Positions 55,696-64,000 of a stretch of DNA of 64,000 bases are shown here, piece by piece (within the stretch, counting starts at the first letter, position 1; each line of letters starts with the position of its first letter). The stretch spans positions 140,273-204,272 of the forward strand of contig NZ_JADOEQ010000005.1 in the NCBI RefSeq assembly GCF_016745255.1, read 5' to 3'. Position numbers and translations under genes: made by a program. The DNA comes from Enterococcus sp. BWR-S5 (GTDB lineage Bacteria; Bacillota; Bacilli; Lactobacillales; Enterococcaceae). Below the pieces are notes generated by a model. It had not been told where the DNA came from and did not search any database. It saw nothing but the letters and a program-made list of their open reading frames with translations.

Positions 55696-56532
55696 TTAGC
55701 TCGATGAAGTCGTACTAAAATGCTGGGCAATCCACCGGATAATGAAACGGCTGCATTGCGAAGCTGCTTCTGAATCTACAGCTTCTCTTTCCAGAAGATA
55801 AAAATTCCGTTCATAGCTGTCAGGCAATGGAATTGTATGAAGTTCATCCGTTTCTCTTGAAGAAATAATTGAACGGCCGATACCCATTTTCAGTAATTTT
55901 AAAATCAATTCATTACTGTTCATTTCTAAAAAAGGACCGGTAATATTGTTTTCTTCAAAGTATCGCTTGGAATAATGATAAACGCCTGATGTAGGTTCGC
56001 GAACCAGCCATAGTTGTTCTGAAGGCTCACCTGCAATAACAAGCGTATCGGAAAGTAATGTTGTGCGCTTCAATGTTCCTGTTTGTAAAGGCATTTCGAT
56101 AAAACCAAGATCCGCTTCATGCTTATTCATCGCATTCAATACATCTAAAGAATTACAAAGTGTAACCTTAAAGGCAATTTTTGGAAAAACTGCAAGTAAT
56201 GCTTGTAACAATTCAGGAAGGGCCTTTAATGCAAAGGTCTGAGAAGCTGAAATTCTGATTGTTTCATTGGCTGCGGACTGATTCATGACAAGCTGCCGTG
56301 TTTTTTCCCAACTTTCTAAAAGATCCAAGGACTGGTTATAGAGTAAGTCAGCTTGGGTGGTTGGCATGATTTTTCTCCGTCCATTTCGAATGAACAGGGT
56401 GGTAGACAGCTCATTTTCAAGCTGCTTGATTTGTGCGGAAACAGTCGGTTGAGAAACAAAGAGAATCTCTGCAGCTTCTGAAAAATTCAGTGTTTCATAG
56501 ACGACCTTGAAGGTTTCCAATAATTTAAACAA
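55696..56532 (-). CDS. LysR-family transcriptional regulator
   Basis: A 278-residue LysR regulator: winged helix-turn-helix at residues 1-60 (NFSEAAEILFVSQPTVSAQIKQLENELSTTLFIRNGR) and a substrate-binding C-terminus. TTG 56532 is preferred because GGAAGTGA lies at proper spacing and the next residues FKLLETFKVVYE match the family start; ATG 56547 lacks a ribosome binding site. It is divergent from yeiH, a pairing commonly seen for YeiH-family genes, and probably controls it through the palindrome in the shared upstream region. Confidence 0.88.
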   Translation of the reverse strand: MFKLLETFKVVYETLNFSEAAEILFVSQPTVSAQIKQLENELSTTLFIRNGRRKIMPTTQADLLYNQSLDLLESWEKTRQLVMNQSAANETIRISASQTFALKALPELLQALLAVFPKIAFKVTLCNSLDVLNAMNKHEADLGFIEMPLQTGTLKRTTLLSDTLVIAGEPSEQLWLVREPTSGVYHYSKRYFEENNITGPFLEMNSNELILKLLKMGIGRSIISSRETDELHTIPLPDSYERNFYLLEREAVDSEAASQCSRFIIRWIAQHFSTTSSS

Positions 56533-56554
56533 AGAAATCACTTCCATCTGTTTT

Positions 56555-56610
56555 TATGATACTAACTATCATAACAATAAATAAATAGAATGGAAAGCGA
56601 GGTGTATAAT
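56555..56610 (+). promoter_or_regulatory. LysR-type box and -10 of the yeiH gene
   Basis: TATGATA-CTAAC-TATCATA (56555-56573) is a 7-5-7 palindrome of the LysR T-N11-A type. TATAAT follows at 56605-56610 with no good -35, as in activator-dependent promoters. The palindrome centre would lie near position -53. Confidence 0.6.
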
Positions 56611-56726
56611 AGCAATATAAAATCAATGAGGGACAAAACAATTTATTGTTTATTGAATGAATCGGGCAATGGATTTAAGCTAAAGTATTGTGCGACTACG
56701 TTCATATAGATAGAGGAGGAAGACAA

Positions 56727-57755
56727 ATGAAGTTTCGAAGCTTTTTAGAATCAATCACTAAAAATTCACTTGTTTCTGGGGTGATTTTATCTTTTCTAGT
56801 AGCATTAATCAGTAAAGGGCTGGCAATTTTTTTGCCTCAGCTGGGTGGAGCAACCATTGCCATTCTATTAGGTATTGTTTTTGGGAACACCATGGGAAAC
56901 CAAGACCTTTTTGATAAAGGAACAAAATTCTCTGAAAGCAAGCTCTTGGAAATATCTGTTGTATTATTAGGTGCCACAGTGACCTTTCAAACGGTTGCGG
57001 AAATCGGCATCAAAGGTGTGATTTTTATTGTACTGTTGATGTCCGGAACTATTCTATTTACCTATAAGGTAGGTAAACTTCTTTGCTTTAATCAATCAAT
57101 GGCTTTAATGATGGCCGGAGGGAATGCGGTCTGCGGTTCTTCTGCAATTGCGTCAATTGCGCCAGTCATTGGAGCGAAGGATGAAGAAAAAGGGCAGATT
57201 ATTACATTGGTCAATTTGTTGGGAACGATTATGATGCTGACATTACCATTTATTGGCTTGGCGTTATTCGGTGATGGACTGATTGCTAAAAGCGCTCTAC
57301 TAGGTGGGACGTTACAATCTGTCGGACAGGTTGTGGCAGGAGCCAGTCTCCTAAATGAAGAAGTCGTTCAGTTTGCGATGTTGTTTAAGATTCTACGTAT
57401 TTTACTATTGGTGGTCGTTGTTTTCGTATTTGAAAAATGGGCTTCTCGTACAGCTGTTCCGCAGGAAACTACTGCAGTGGGCAAATCAAAGAAAAAAACT
57501 TTGCCTTGGTACGTTACTGGTTTTCTAGTTGTTTGTATCATCAATAGTGTTTTTCATATTCCGGCGCTTTTATCAGAGTCAGCTCATTTCGTCAGCGGAT
57601 GGTGTGAGGTAACTGCGCTTGCGGCAATTGGACTGCGGTTGAATCTGAAAAAATTCTTGAAGGAGGGACCTAAGTTTATGATTTATGGTCTTTCAGTAGG
57701 TGCATTTCAGACGATTGGTGCAATCGTATTGATTTTTCTATTACTAAAAGGATGA
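56727..57755 (+). CDS. yeiH: YeiH/UPF0324 family membrane protein
   Basis: A 342-residue protein with about 10 membrane segments. [37 protein letters not shown] and [22 protein letters not shown] are the UPF0324 signatures. The family is annotated as putative sulfate or sulfonate-related exporters, but substrates remain unproven. ATG 56727 follows GAGGAGGA. Ends before repeat copy B. Confidence 0.88.
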   Translation: MKFRSFLESITKNSLVSGVILSFLVALISKGLAIFLPQLGGATIAILLGIVFGNTMGNQDLFDKGTKFSESKLLEISVVLLGATVTFQTVAEIGIKGVIFIVLLMSGTILFTYKVGKLLCFNQSMALMMAGGNAVCGSSAIASIAPVIGAKDEEKGQIITLVNLLGTIMMLTLPFIGLALFGDGLIAKSALLGGTLQSVGQVVAGASLLNEEVVQFAMLFKILRILLLVVVVFVFEKWASRTAVPQETTAVGKSKKKTLPWYVTGFLVVCIINSVFHIPALLSESAHFVSGWCEVTALAAIGLRLNLKKFLKEGPKFMIYGLSVGAFQTIGAIVLIFLLLKG

Positions 57756-57781
57756 TTTTCTAAAAGTTGTTTTTATCATAG

Positions 57782-57900
57782 GTCGGGACAAAAGCGATGA
57801 ACTCCGAGAATTAAGAGGGAATATCCGAAAATAGTTTCTTCATATTTTCATGATAGCTCGGCTTAATTCCGAAGGAGTTGCTTTTGTACCGCCGTTTATC
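57782..57900. repeat. IR-bounded non-coding repeat, copy B
   Basis: Starts GGTCGGGACAAAAGC and ends GCTTTTGTACCGCCGTTTATC. Inner arms AACTCCGAGAATTAAG and CTTAATTCCGAAGGAGTT extend the pairing to a long hairpin. The two ends match copy A at 37.5 kb, and both copies are followed by a separate hairpin that contains TGGGACA or TGTCCCA. Confidence 0.65.
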
Positions 57901-57914
57901 CGTGTATGGATAGG

Positions 57915-57956
57915 AACAGAGTTTGGGACAAAAATAAAGGTCCAAACTCTGTTTTT
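57915..57956. terminator. Terminator of yeiH
   Basis: 12-bp perfect stem AACAGAGTTTGG / CCAAACTCTGTT with T5 context; part of the repeat copy B 3' flank. Confidence 0.85.
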
Positions 57957-58085
57957 GTTTTAGCTATAATTATTTTTTATGAAGCTTCTTTGCATCATTG
58001 TTTCGATAGTTATTCTAGTTTGTGAAAAAAATTCTCGCTTTTCTATAAAAAAAGTGACTTTTTTCGTATTTTTGTCAATTTGTTA

Positions 58086-58115
58086 TTGTCTTGTGTGTTT
58101 TCAAAAAGGTATAAT
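58086..58115 (+). promoter_or_regulatory. Promoter of the rnf operon
   Basis: TTGTCT (58086-58091), 18 bases, TATAAT (58110-58115), about 140 bases before rnfC. Confidence 0.6.
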
Positions 58116-58256
58116 GAAATAGAGAGTTTTATTGTTTTTACAGAATATTTTCATGCGTAGTCAATATTTTTCAGCATAGAATAATTTTTTTGTTATATAG
58201 ATAATTTCACAATCTTTTGTTGCTCGTTCCCTTTGTTTGTATAAGGAGGTCTAGAA

Positions 58257-59585
58257 GTGGCTAAAATTGCACAGGCTTTTGCAAAGTTTAGAGGGGGGAT
58301 TCATCTCTCTCATTCTAAAAATACGAAAGAAAATGTAACCGCTATCATAAGTGATCCGTCGTTAGTGGTTATTCCCATGCAGCAACATATTGGCGGGGCA
58401 TGTCAGCCGATAGTGAAAAAGAAAGATGTCGTGAAAATTGGACAAGTAATTGGTCAATCAACAGCGTATGTATCAGCCCCCATTCATGCCTCAATTTCCG
58501 GAAAAGTAAAAGCGATTAAGCCAATTTTACTTTCTAATGGAAAGATGTGTGAAGCAATCCATATAGAAAATGATGGGCTGCAGACTCTTGGTCCCGATTT
58601 GAAGCCAATTACTGTAAGAAGCAAAGATGAGCTGCTTCAGGCCGCCTATGATAGCGGATTAGTAGGAATAGGTGGTGCCGGCTTTCCACTACATGTTAAG
58701 CTTGCCAACAAAGAGAATCATTTCATTGATTGTTTGATTGTTAATGGAGCGGAATGCGAGCCATATATCACTTCAGATTATCGTGAAATGATGGAATATC
58801 CTCAGCGTATCATTGCCGGAATGGAAATAGTGATGCGCTATTTGGGTATTAAAAAAGGAATAATAGGGATTGAAGAGAACAAACCGGAAGCTATTGAGCG
58901 CATCAATAACTATCTACAAGACCGAGCAGATACATCCCAGATGATTGAGGTGATGGCGTTACCTGTCAAGTATCCTCAAGGGGCTGAGAAAATGCTGGTG
59001 TATGCAACAACAGGTAGAAAAATAGGGAAGGGCAAGCTGCCGGCACAGGCGGGGTGTCTTGTACTCAATGTTTCGACTGTTTCTTTGTTTCAGCATTACT
59101 TAGAAACAGGTATTCCTTTGGTGAGTAAGCGGATAACCGTATCAGGGGATAGCTTTACTTGTCCGCAAAATGTATCTGTACCTTTGGGAACCTCTATAGG
59201 AGAACTGGTAGAGTTCTGCGGCGGCTTTTCCCAGCCTCCCAATAAGCTGATTTTAGGCGGACCGATGATGGGCATTGCCCAGTATACACTGGATATCCCA
59301 ATCACGAAACAGAATAACGCCTTAATCGCATTAGGAAAAGGGAATGAACTTCCGGATGAATCGCCCTGCATTCGTTGTGGTCGCTGTGTGACTGCATGTC
59401 CACTATCATTAATGCCGGTTCAAATTGAGCGTTCAGTGAAAATGGACGATGCAGCGATGCTTCAAAAACTAAATGCTTCTGCTTGTATGGAATGCGGGTG
59501 CTGTTCCTATGTTTGTCCATCGGGACGTAAACTGGTGCAATATATGAAACAGGCTAAAGTGATAGCAGGGAGGGCGAATACATGA
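58257..59585 (+). CDS. rnfC: Rnf complex subunit RnfC
   Basis: A 442-residue peripheral subunit that exchanges electrons with NAD(H). N-terminal barrel-sandwich domain (about 1-110), NADH/FMN Rossmann region with GIGGAGFPLHVKL and VNGAECEPYITSDYR, a SLBB domain, and two [4Fe-4S] motifs near the end: CIRCGRCVTACP and CMECGCCSYVCP. GTG start 7 bases from AAGGAGG. It overlaps rnfD by four bases. Confidence 0.95.
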   Translation: MAKIAQAFAKFRGGIHLSHSKNTKENVTAIISDPSLVVIPMQQHIGGACQPIVKKKDVVKIGQVIGQSTAYVSAPIHASISGKVKAIKPILLSNGKMCEAIHIENDGLQTLGPDLKPITVRSKDELLQAAYDSGLVGIGGAGFPLHVKLANKENHFIDCLIVNGAECEPYITSDYREMMEYPQRIIAGMEIVMRYLGIKKGIIGIEENKPEAIERINNYLQDRADTSQMIEVMALPVKYPQGAEKMLVYATTGRKIGKGKLPAQAGCLVLNVSTVSLFQHYLETGIPLVSKRITVSGDSFTCPQNVSVPLGTSIGELVEFCGGFSQPPNKLILGGPMMGIAQYTLDIPITKQNNALIALGKGNELPDESPCIRCGRCVTACPLSLMPVQIERSVKMDDAAMLQKLNASACMECGCCSYVCPSGRKLVQYMKQAKVIAGRANT

Positions 59586-60547
59586 ACCAAACGACAGAAG
59601 ACTTGACAGTTTCTGTATCTCCTCATCTTCACAGCGGCAGAACAAGTCGCAGTATCATGTTAGATGTGATTATTGCACTGCTTCCGGCGATTGCTGCCTC
59701 CGGGATTATTTTTGGTCCCAGAGCCTTGATACTGATTGGTGTGACCGTATTTTCCTGTGTGGCAAGCGAGTATGTATTTAGGCGAGCAATAAAACGTCCG
59801 CAAAGTATCTACGACTTGACTGCTGTTGTTACAGGGATTTTGTTGGCGTTGAATTTACCTGTATCGTTGCCGTTTTGGATGGCAGCGCTTGGTGGAGCTA
59901 TTGCAATTATCATTGTCAAACAGTTTTTCGGCGGTGTTGGGCAAAACTTTGTTAATCCTGCGATTACAGCGAGAATTGTTCTGCTTATGTCCTTCGCTTC
60001 GCAGATGAATGTGTGGAAGGAGCCGTTTCATTATTTGTCTGATACCACAGATATCGTTTCCTCTGCGACCTATTTTAGTAATGCGGCAGCAGGAAAACTA
60101 CCGTCTATTACCGATATGCTGTTGGGCATTCGAACGGGAAGCCTCGGTGAGACCTGTGCTATCGCTCTAATTATAGGCGGTATCTATTTAATTATTCGTA
60201 AGGTGATTTCTCCATGGATACCTCTTTGTTTTATAGGAACTGTTGCTGTATTAAGTATGGTGCTTGGCGGCGATCCGCTGTATCAGGTTCTATCAGGAGG
60301 CTTGTTGTTAGGAGCGATTTTTATGGCGACAGATTATACAACTTCACCAATTAATACGAGAGGCAAAATTATTTTTGCTGTAGGCTGTGGTTTGATTACT
60401 GTCCTTATTCGATTTTATGCGTCATTGCCTGAAGGTGTCTCCTATGCCATTTTACTTATGAACATTTTAGTGCCTCATATTGAAACTCTGACGATACCAA
60501 AAGTATTTGGAGAAAAGCGAGGCGATATCAATGAAACAGTCAAATAG
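59582..60547 (+). CDS. rnfD: Rnf complex subunit RnfD
   Basis: A 321-residue membrane subunit with about nine helices. DIVSSATYF contains the D-x-x-S-x-A-T pattern where FMN is bound covalently to threonine by ApbE. FFGGVGQNFVNPAITARIVLLMSFA and MATDYTTSPINTRGKIIFAVGCG are NqrB/RnfD signatures. It overlaps rnfC by four bases and rnfG by 17 bases. Confidence 0.95.
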   Translation: MNQTTEDLTVSVSPHLHSGRTSRSIMLDVIIALLPAIAASGIIFGPRALILIGVTVFSCVASEYVFRRAIKRPQSIYDLTAVVTGILLALNLPVSLPFWMAALGGAIAIIIVKQFFGGVGQNFVNPAITARIVLLMSFASQMNVWKEPFHYLSDTTDIVSSATYFSNAAAGKLPSITDMLLGIRTGSLGETCAIALIIGGIYLIIRKVISPWIPLCFIGTVAVLSMVLGGDPLYQVLSGGLLLGAIFMATDYTTSPINTRGKIIFAVGCGLITVLIRFYASLPEGVSYAILLMNILVPHIETLTIPKVFGEKRGDINETVK

Positions 60548-61097
60548 ACGAGCTGTTCTATCCGGTACATTATGTTTGGTTCTTATCTGTTTTGTCGTAA
60601 CACTGACTGTTGCTGGTACTCGATTTGTCTTCAAAGAAAAAATTGCCGCACAGGAGTGGCAGAAACAGGAGCAGTCAATGAACCAGCTATTGCCGGCAGA
60701 TGAATATAAAGAACTCTTGCTGGAAAAAGATCAAGAGGCCTATAGGGCATTAGATCAAAGCGGAACGACAGTAGGGTATATTTTTGTCACAGAGTCCTAT
60801 GGCTATGGCAGCCTGATTCGCGTTATGAGTGGTATTGCAGAAGGCGAAGTTGTAGGTATTGAGGTTTTGGATTGTACAAATGAGACACCTGGGCTGGGAC
60901 AAAAGGTAGCAGAAGATTCGTTTAAAAAACAATTTCAAGGTGTGACTGCGTTGCCTACTATAATAAAAACAGCTCCTGAAGAAAAGAATGAGGTGGAGGC
61001 TGTGACTGGTGCAACGAAATCGTCAACCGCAGTAGCAGAAGCCGTTAATAACGCATTAGACCTGTACCAGACATATGCTGAGTCGGACAAAAAGTGA
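60531..61097 (+). CDS. rnfG: Rnf complex subunit RnfG
   Basis: A 188-residue subunit with an N-terminal membrane anchor (about 8-30) and an extracytoplasmic FMN-binding domain. EAVTGATKSSTAV holds the covalent FMN threonine (S/T-G-A-T). ATG 60531 follows GAGGCG; the earlier in-frame ATG at 60507 lies deep in rnfD. Flavinylation would need an ApbE protein, which is not in the window. Confidence 0.94.
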   Translation: MKQSNRRAVLSGTLCLVLICFVVTLTVAGTRFVFKEKIAAQEWQKQEQSMNQLLPADEYKELLLEKDQEAYRALDQSGTTVGYIFVTESYGYGSLIRVMSGIAEGEVVGIEVLDCTNETPGLGQKVAEDSFKKQFQGVTALPTIIKTAPEEKNEVEAVTGATKSSTAVAEAVNNALDLYQTYAESDKK

Positions 61098-61115
61098 GAA
61101 AGTGAGGGAACCCTG

Positions 61116-61808
61116 TTGGAAAAATCAAAACTACTATCTATTTTTACAAAAGGAATTATTAAAGAAAATCCTGTACTGATATTAATCCTTGGTACTTGTC
61201 CGGCGCTTGCGGTGACAACCTCTGCGATGAACGGCCTTGGGATGGGCGCAGCAGCGACAGTTGTTTTGCTCGGTTCGAATGTTGTTATCTCCTCTTTAAG
61301 AAAAGTAATTCCGGATCGAGTACGTATCCCTGCATTTATCACTATCATTGCCGGCTTCGTAACAGTCGTTCAGCTGTTGATAAAGGCATTGGCACCTGCG
61401 TTGGATACTACATTAGGAATTTACCTGCCATTGATTGTAGTCAATTGTATTATTCTTGGAAGAGCAGAGGCCTACGCAAAAAATCATTCCGTTCTGCACT
61501 CTGCGTTAGATGGTTTGGGGATGGGTGTCGGCTTCACTCTGGCATTACTGCTCATGGGAGGAATAAGAGAGCTTCTCGGCAGCGGCATGCTTTTTGGCCT
61601 ACCAATTACTTCAGGCTTCATTAGCCCAATGACGGTTATGCTCCTACCACCTGGTGGATTTTTCGTTTTTGGTATGCTAATCATGCTTGTCAATAAGCTG
61701 GGTGAGCGAAAAAATGTCAGAGAGCTTGATTGTTCCTCCTGTCCGATTGTGGAGGCTTGCCCAAGCGTGGAAAATTGTAGTAGTGAAGAAAAGGGAGGCG
61801 ATGCTTGA
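61116..61808 (+). CDS. rnfE: Rnf complex subunit RnfE
   Basis: A 230-residue membrane subunit with six helices. GTCPALAVTTSAMNGLGMG and LPLIVVNCIILGRAEAYA are family motifs; the conserved cysteines sit in helices at GTCPALA and NCIILG. The C-terminal tail (about 203-230) adds a cysteine cluster C-x2-C-x5-C-x5-C (CSSCPIVEACPSVENC) that I do not regard as part of the core fold. TTG start after GAGGGAA. It overlaps rnfA by one base. Confidence 0.93.
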   Translation: MEKSKLLSIFTKGIIKENPVLILILGTCPALAVTTSAMNGLGMGAAATVVLLGSNVVISSLRKVIPDRVRIPAFITIIAGFVTVVQLLIKALAPALDTTLGIYLPLIVVNCIILGRAEAYAKNHSVLHSALDGLGMGVGFTLALLLMGGIRELLGSGMLFGLPITSGFISPMTVMLLPPGGFFVFGMLIMLVNKLGERKNVRELDCSSCPIVEACPSVENCSSEEKGGDA

Positions 61809-62398
61809 TGCAGATGATGCTGACCATTTTAGTTGCAGGTATTTTAACCGATAATTTTGTATTGGCACAATTTTTGGGTATTTGTCCATTTCTTGGCGTT
61901 TCTAAAAAGCTGGACACTGCTGTTGGTATGGCTTTAGCAGTAACCTTTGTTATGGTTATTGCCACCTGCGTGACGTATCCGATTTACACCGTTGTTCTCG
62001 TTCCATTAGGCTTAGATTACTTACAGACAATCGTTTTTATTCTGGGAATTGCTGCGTTGGTTCAGTTGGTGGAAATTTTACTGAAGCGTTATATGGAACC
62101 GCTTTATAGATCGCTTGGTATCTATCTGCCGTTGATTACGACGAACTGTGCAGTGCTTGGAGTTACCTTACTTCATCATGCAAAAAACTATACATTTCTA
62201 CAAGCATTAGTAAATGCTTTTGCCGGTGGTCTGGGTTTTTTATTGGCCATGGTAATTTTTGCAGGTGTGCGCCAACGATTAGAGGGGAATGATATTCCGG
62301 AGGCATTAAAAGGAATGCCGATTACATTGGTATCTGCCGCAATTGTTTCTTTGTCGTTTCTTGGATTTGCCGGTCTGGCAGAAGGCCTATTCAAATAA
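61808..62398 (+). CDS. rnfA: Rnf complex subunit RnfA
   Basis: A 196-residue membrane subunit with six helices, the pseudo-symmetric partner of RnfE. DNFVLAQFLGICPFLGVSKK and YLPLITTNCAVLGVTLL are the conserved cysteine-bearing segments that ligate the intramembrane [2Fe-2S] cluster. ATG 61808 is 9 bases from GGGAGG and overlaps the rnfE stop as TGATG. Confidence 0.95.
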   Translation: MQMMLTILVAGILTDNFVLAQFLGICPFLGVSKKLDTAVGMALAVTFVMVIATCVTYPIYTVVLVPLGLDYLQTIVFILGIAALVQLVEILLKRYMEPLYRSLGIYLPLITTNCAVLGVTLLHHAKNYTFLQALVNAFAGGLGFLLAMVIFAGVRQRLEGNDIPEALKGMPITLVSAAIVSLSFLGFAGLAEGLFK

Positions 62399-62415
62399 TC
62401 GGGAGGAGGAAGAAC

Positions 62416-63228
62416 ATGATAGAAAGCATTGTTGCACCTCTTCTCATCGTATCCGGACTTGGTTTATTTGCTGGTATTGGGTTATCAATTGCTACAATCA
62501 TTTTTGACAAGCCAGCAGATAAAAGAGAAGAGGCTCTTAGAGAAACACTTCCAGGAATTAATTGTGGTGCTTGCGGATTTACCGGCTGTGAGGGGTATGC
62601 TAAAGCAATGGCGGCAGAAGAAGCCGGAGCTAATCTTTGTACGCCGGGTGGTATTGAGGTTCAAACACACCTATCTGAGATTTTAGGCACCGATGTGGGT
62701 GATTATCAACGAACGGCTGCCTTTGTTCACTGTAATGGCAGCTGTAATCATACGAAAGAAAAAATGAGCTATACTGGAGCAGAGACCTGTTATGGTGCGA
62801 GTCAACTTTTTGGTGGTCCCGGCAGTTGTCAGTTTGGCTGCATGGGGTACGGTGATTGCGAGGTGGTCTGTGCGTATGATGCAATCCATGTTGAGGATGG
62901 AGTAGCTGTGGTTGATGGAGATAAATGTGTGGGTTGTTTAGAGTGTATTGATGCGTGTCCTAAACAGCTTATTCAGATGCTGCCGGCGGCGGAAATAGCA
63001 GCAGTAGCTTGTTCTAATCATGAACGAGGAGGAGCAGTTAGGAAGCTTTGTGAGGTGGGGTGTATTGCCTGTAGTAAATGTGTGAGAAGTTGTTCAAGTC
63101 AGGCAATAACGATAGAAGATTCCTTGGCAGTCATTGATCCTGCGCTTTGCACGAACTGCGGCAGCTGTATAGAAATTTGTCCGCAAAATTGTATCGTTGA
63201 AGTAAATATGTGCGTCAAGTCAGGTTAA
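62416..63228 (+). CDS. rnfB: Rnf complex subunit RnfB
   Basis: A 270-residue ferredoxin-facing subunit. N-terminal membrane anchor (about 5-28), then the 4Fe-4S domain INCGACGFTGCEGYAKAM, a cysteine-rich linker, and C-terminal ferredoxin motifs: CVGCLECIDACPKQ, CIACSKCVRSC and CTNCGSCIEICPQNC, plus CQFGCMGYGDCEVVC. The many clusters accept electrons from reduced ferredoxin. It is the last rnf gene; the order CDGEAB is that of clostridial-type operons. Confidence 0.95.
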   Translation: MIESIVAPLLIVSGLGLFAGIGLSIATIIFDKPADKREEALRETLPGINCGACGFTGCEGYAKAMAAEEAGANLCTPGGIEVQTHLSEILGTDVGDYQRTAAFVHCNGSCNHTKEKMSYTGAETCYGASQLFGGPGSCQFGCMGYGDCEVVCAYDAIHVEDGVAVVDGDKCVGCLECIDACPKQLIQMLPAAEIAAVACSNHERGGAVRKLCEVGCIACSKCVRSCSSQAITIEDSLAVIDPALCTNCGSCIEICPQNCIVEVNMCVKSG

Positions 63229-63359
63229 TCTCAGAGGTAAGGCTTCTTCAGTTGAAATGAAGATTTTAAAGAAGAGCTAGTGAATGATGATAAAATTCTC
63301 TGAGTAGCAAAAAAATCTGACTAAAACCGAGATTTATCAAGGATTTAAAGAAAAATTCC

Positions 63360-63477
63360 TTTACAGTGAATTTTGGCTGTGCTAAAATGATTTGGTGAGT
63401 GCAAAAGTACTCATCTATTACGATATTCCGCTGTGACAATTGCTCATAAGAATGTTTTGTATAAGGAGAAGGATAAA
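63360..63477 (+). promoter_or_regulatory. rplS promoter and leader
   Basis: TTTACA (63360-63365), 17 bases, extended -10 TGC-TAAAAT (63380-63388). The leader of about 80 bases has a GAGT/ACTC hairpin and ends AAGGAG; this may be the L19 autoregulatory leader known in Firmicutes, but I could not confirm its fold. Confidence 0.7.
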
Positions 63478-63825
63478 ATGAATCCATTGATCGAAGAATT
63501 AACAAAGGAACAACTGCGTTCTGACATTCCAGCATTTCGCCCAGGGGACACTGTACGTGTTCACGCGAAAGTTGTCGAAGGTACTCGTGAACGTATCCAG
63601 ATTTTTGAAGGTGTTGTAATCAAACGCCGCGGAGCTGGAATCAGCGAGACTTACACAGTACGTAAGATCTCTGGCGGTGTAGGTGTGGAACGTACATTCC
63701 CATTACACACTCCACGTGTTGCTCAAATCGAAGTAGTTCGCTACGGTAAAGTACGTCGTGCAAAACTGTACTACCTACGTGCATTACACGGAAAAGCAGC
63801 TCGTATCAAAGAAATCCGTCGTTAA
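63478..63825 (+). CDS. rplS: 50S ribosomal protein L19
   Basis: A 115-residue L19. [62 protein letters not shown] spans the core (about 18-80) and [23 protein letters not shown] the C-terminus. ATG 63478 follows AAGGAGAAGG; the earlier in-frame start is in the leader. It has its own promoter, unlike the trmD-rplS read-through arrangement common in relatives. Confidence 0.97.
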   Translation: MNPLIEELTKEQLRSDIPAFRPGDTVRVHAKVVEGTRERIQIFEGVVIKRRGAGISETYTVRKISGGVGVERTFPLHTPRVAQIEVVRYGKVRRAKLYYLRALHGKAARIKEIRR

Positions 63826-63848
63826 TTCATTATTATCGAATGAGATTG

Positions 63849-63880
63849 AACCCCTTGAGAAATCAAGGGGTTTTTTGTTT
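63849..63880 (+). terminator. Terminator of rplS
   Basis: AACCCCTTGA / TCAAGGGGTT with GAAA loop and T6 continuing. Confidence 0.93.
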
Positions 63881-63899
63881 TTGTTAATGACTTTAGTCG

Positions 63900-63925
63900 G
63901 TTTCAATCACTAAAGTGATTGAAAC
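63900..63925. other. Perfect palindrome after rplS
   Basis: GTTTCAATCACT and AGTGATTGAAAC with a two-base centre. Could form a second hairpin or be a protein-binding site. Function unknown. Confidence 0.4.
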
Positions 63926-63951
63926 AAAAAAACCACGCGTACTGCGCGTGG
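63926..63951 (-). terminator. Minus-strand terminator at the right edge
   Basis: CCACGCG / CGCGTGG (63933-63939 and 63945-63951) with A7 at 63926-63932, that is T7 on the minus strand. It implies a leftward gene ending just beyond the window. Confidence 0.75.
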
Positions 63952-64000
63952 AAGAAGTAGCTTTAGCGATAAAACTCCTTTCGATATACTAGATAAAGGC

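Larger units (their letters stand above)
57756..58256. other. Non-coding gap between yeiH and rnfC
   Basis: 501 bases holding the repeat copy B, the yeiH terminator, the rnf promoter and about 140 bases of AT-rich leader. No gene is seen. The leader shows no recognised riboswitch. Confidence 0.6.

Noticed and set aside
61196..61624. A 142-codon frame inside rnfE in another frame.
   Set aside because: RnfE is clearly conserved on the same strand; the frame has no start context or family pattern.

Overview
The window looks like a chromosomal segment of a low-GC Gram-positive coccus of the genus Enterococcus or a close relative. Reasons: strong AGGAGG ribosome binding sites with frequent TTG/GTG starts; Firmicutes housekeeping genes (rpoE delta subunit, pyrG with a transcribed-leader attenuator, PBP1A-recU, ypsA, gpsB, type B rnpB, ypsC, dnaD, nth, rimM-trmD, rplS); an HD-domain nucleotidase next to a LipL-type octanoyltransferase; and IR-bounded non-coding repeats of a kind I associate with enterococci. 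Species cannot be assigned by eye.

Layout. (1) 1-3.9 kb: the tail of a sugar-acid operon (partial SIS-domain isomerase, DapA-family aldolase, KDPG aldolase paralogue, PTS-regulated BglG/MtlR-type activator). (2) 3.9-7.4 kb, minus strand: an operon of zinc-ribbon protein, lipL-like gene, HD nucleotidase and HAD phosphatase. (3) 8.1-11 kb: an unusual acetoin/pyruvate dehydrogenase E1 alpha/beta pair with a SorC regulator but no E2 or E3. (4) 11.2-12.5 kb: DUF1934 protein and rpoE. (5) 12.6-39.1 kb: a catabolic island lying between rpoE and pyrG, genes that are neighbours in many Firmicutes. It holds kdgR (IclR), eda, kdgK, kduI, kduD, AraC, a GH105 unsaturated uronyl hydrolase, a three-part TRAP transporter, a TIM-barrel isomerase, a separate type VII (LXG) toxin cassette with a PoNe-like nuclease domain and PoNi-like immunity protein, a GH3 beta-glycosidase with a PTS EIIC, two AraC regulators, rhaBADM and fucO. 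(6) 39.2-54 kb: pyrG with attenuator, lipoprotein, PBP1A, recU, ypsA, gpsB, rnpB, ypsC, M32 carboxypeptidase, dnaD, nth, membrane-GDPD and a TVP38-family protein. (7) 54.3-64 kb: rimM-trmD and rplS, separated by a LysR/YeiH pair and a complete rnfCDGEAB operon.

How the genes work together. The island encodes every intracellular step needed to use an unsaturated rhamnogalacturonan disaccharide: TRAP uptake, GH105 cleavage to rhamnose plus unsaturated galacturonate, KduI-KduD-KdgK-Eda to pyruvate and glyceraldehyde-3-phosphate, and RhaM-RhaA-RhaB-RhaD-FucO to DHAP and 1,2-propanediol. No rhamnose permease and no extracellular lyase are present, which suggests scavenging of products released by other bacteria. 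Two matching 15-bp palindromes at the IclR gene and the eda promoter and a CcpA (cre) site at the GH105 promoter give a plausible control scheme. The Rnf operon would link reduced ferredoxin, NADH and an ion gradient. These functional links are inferences from gene content.
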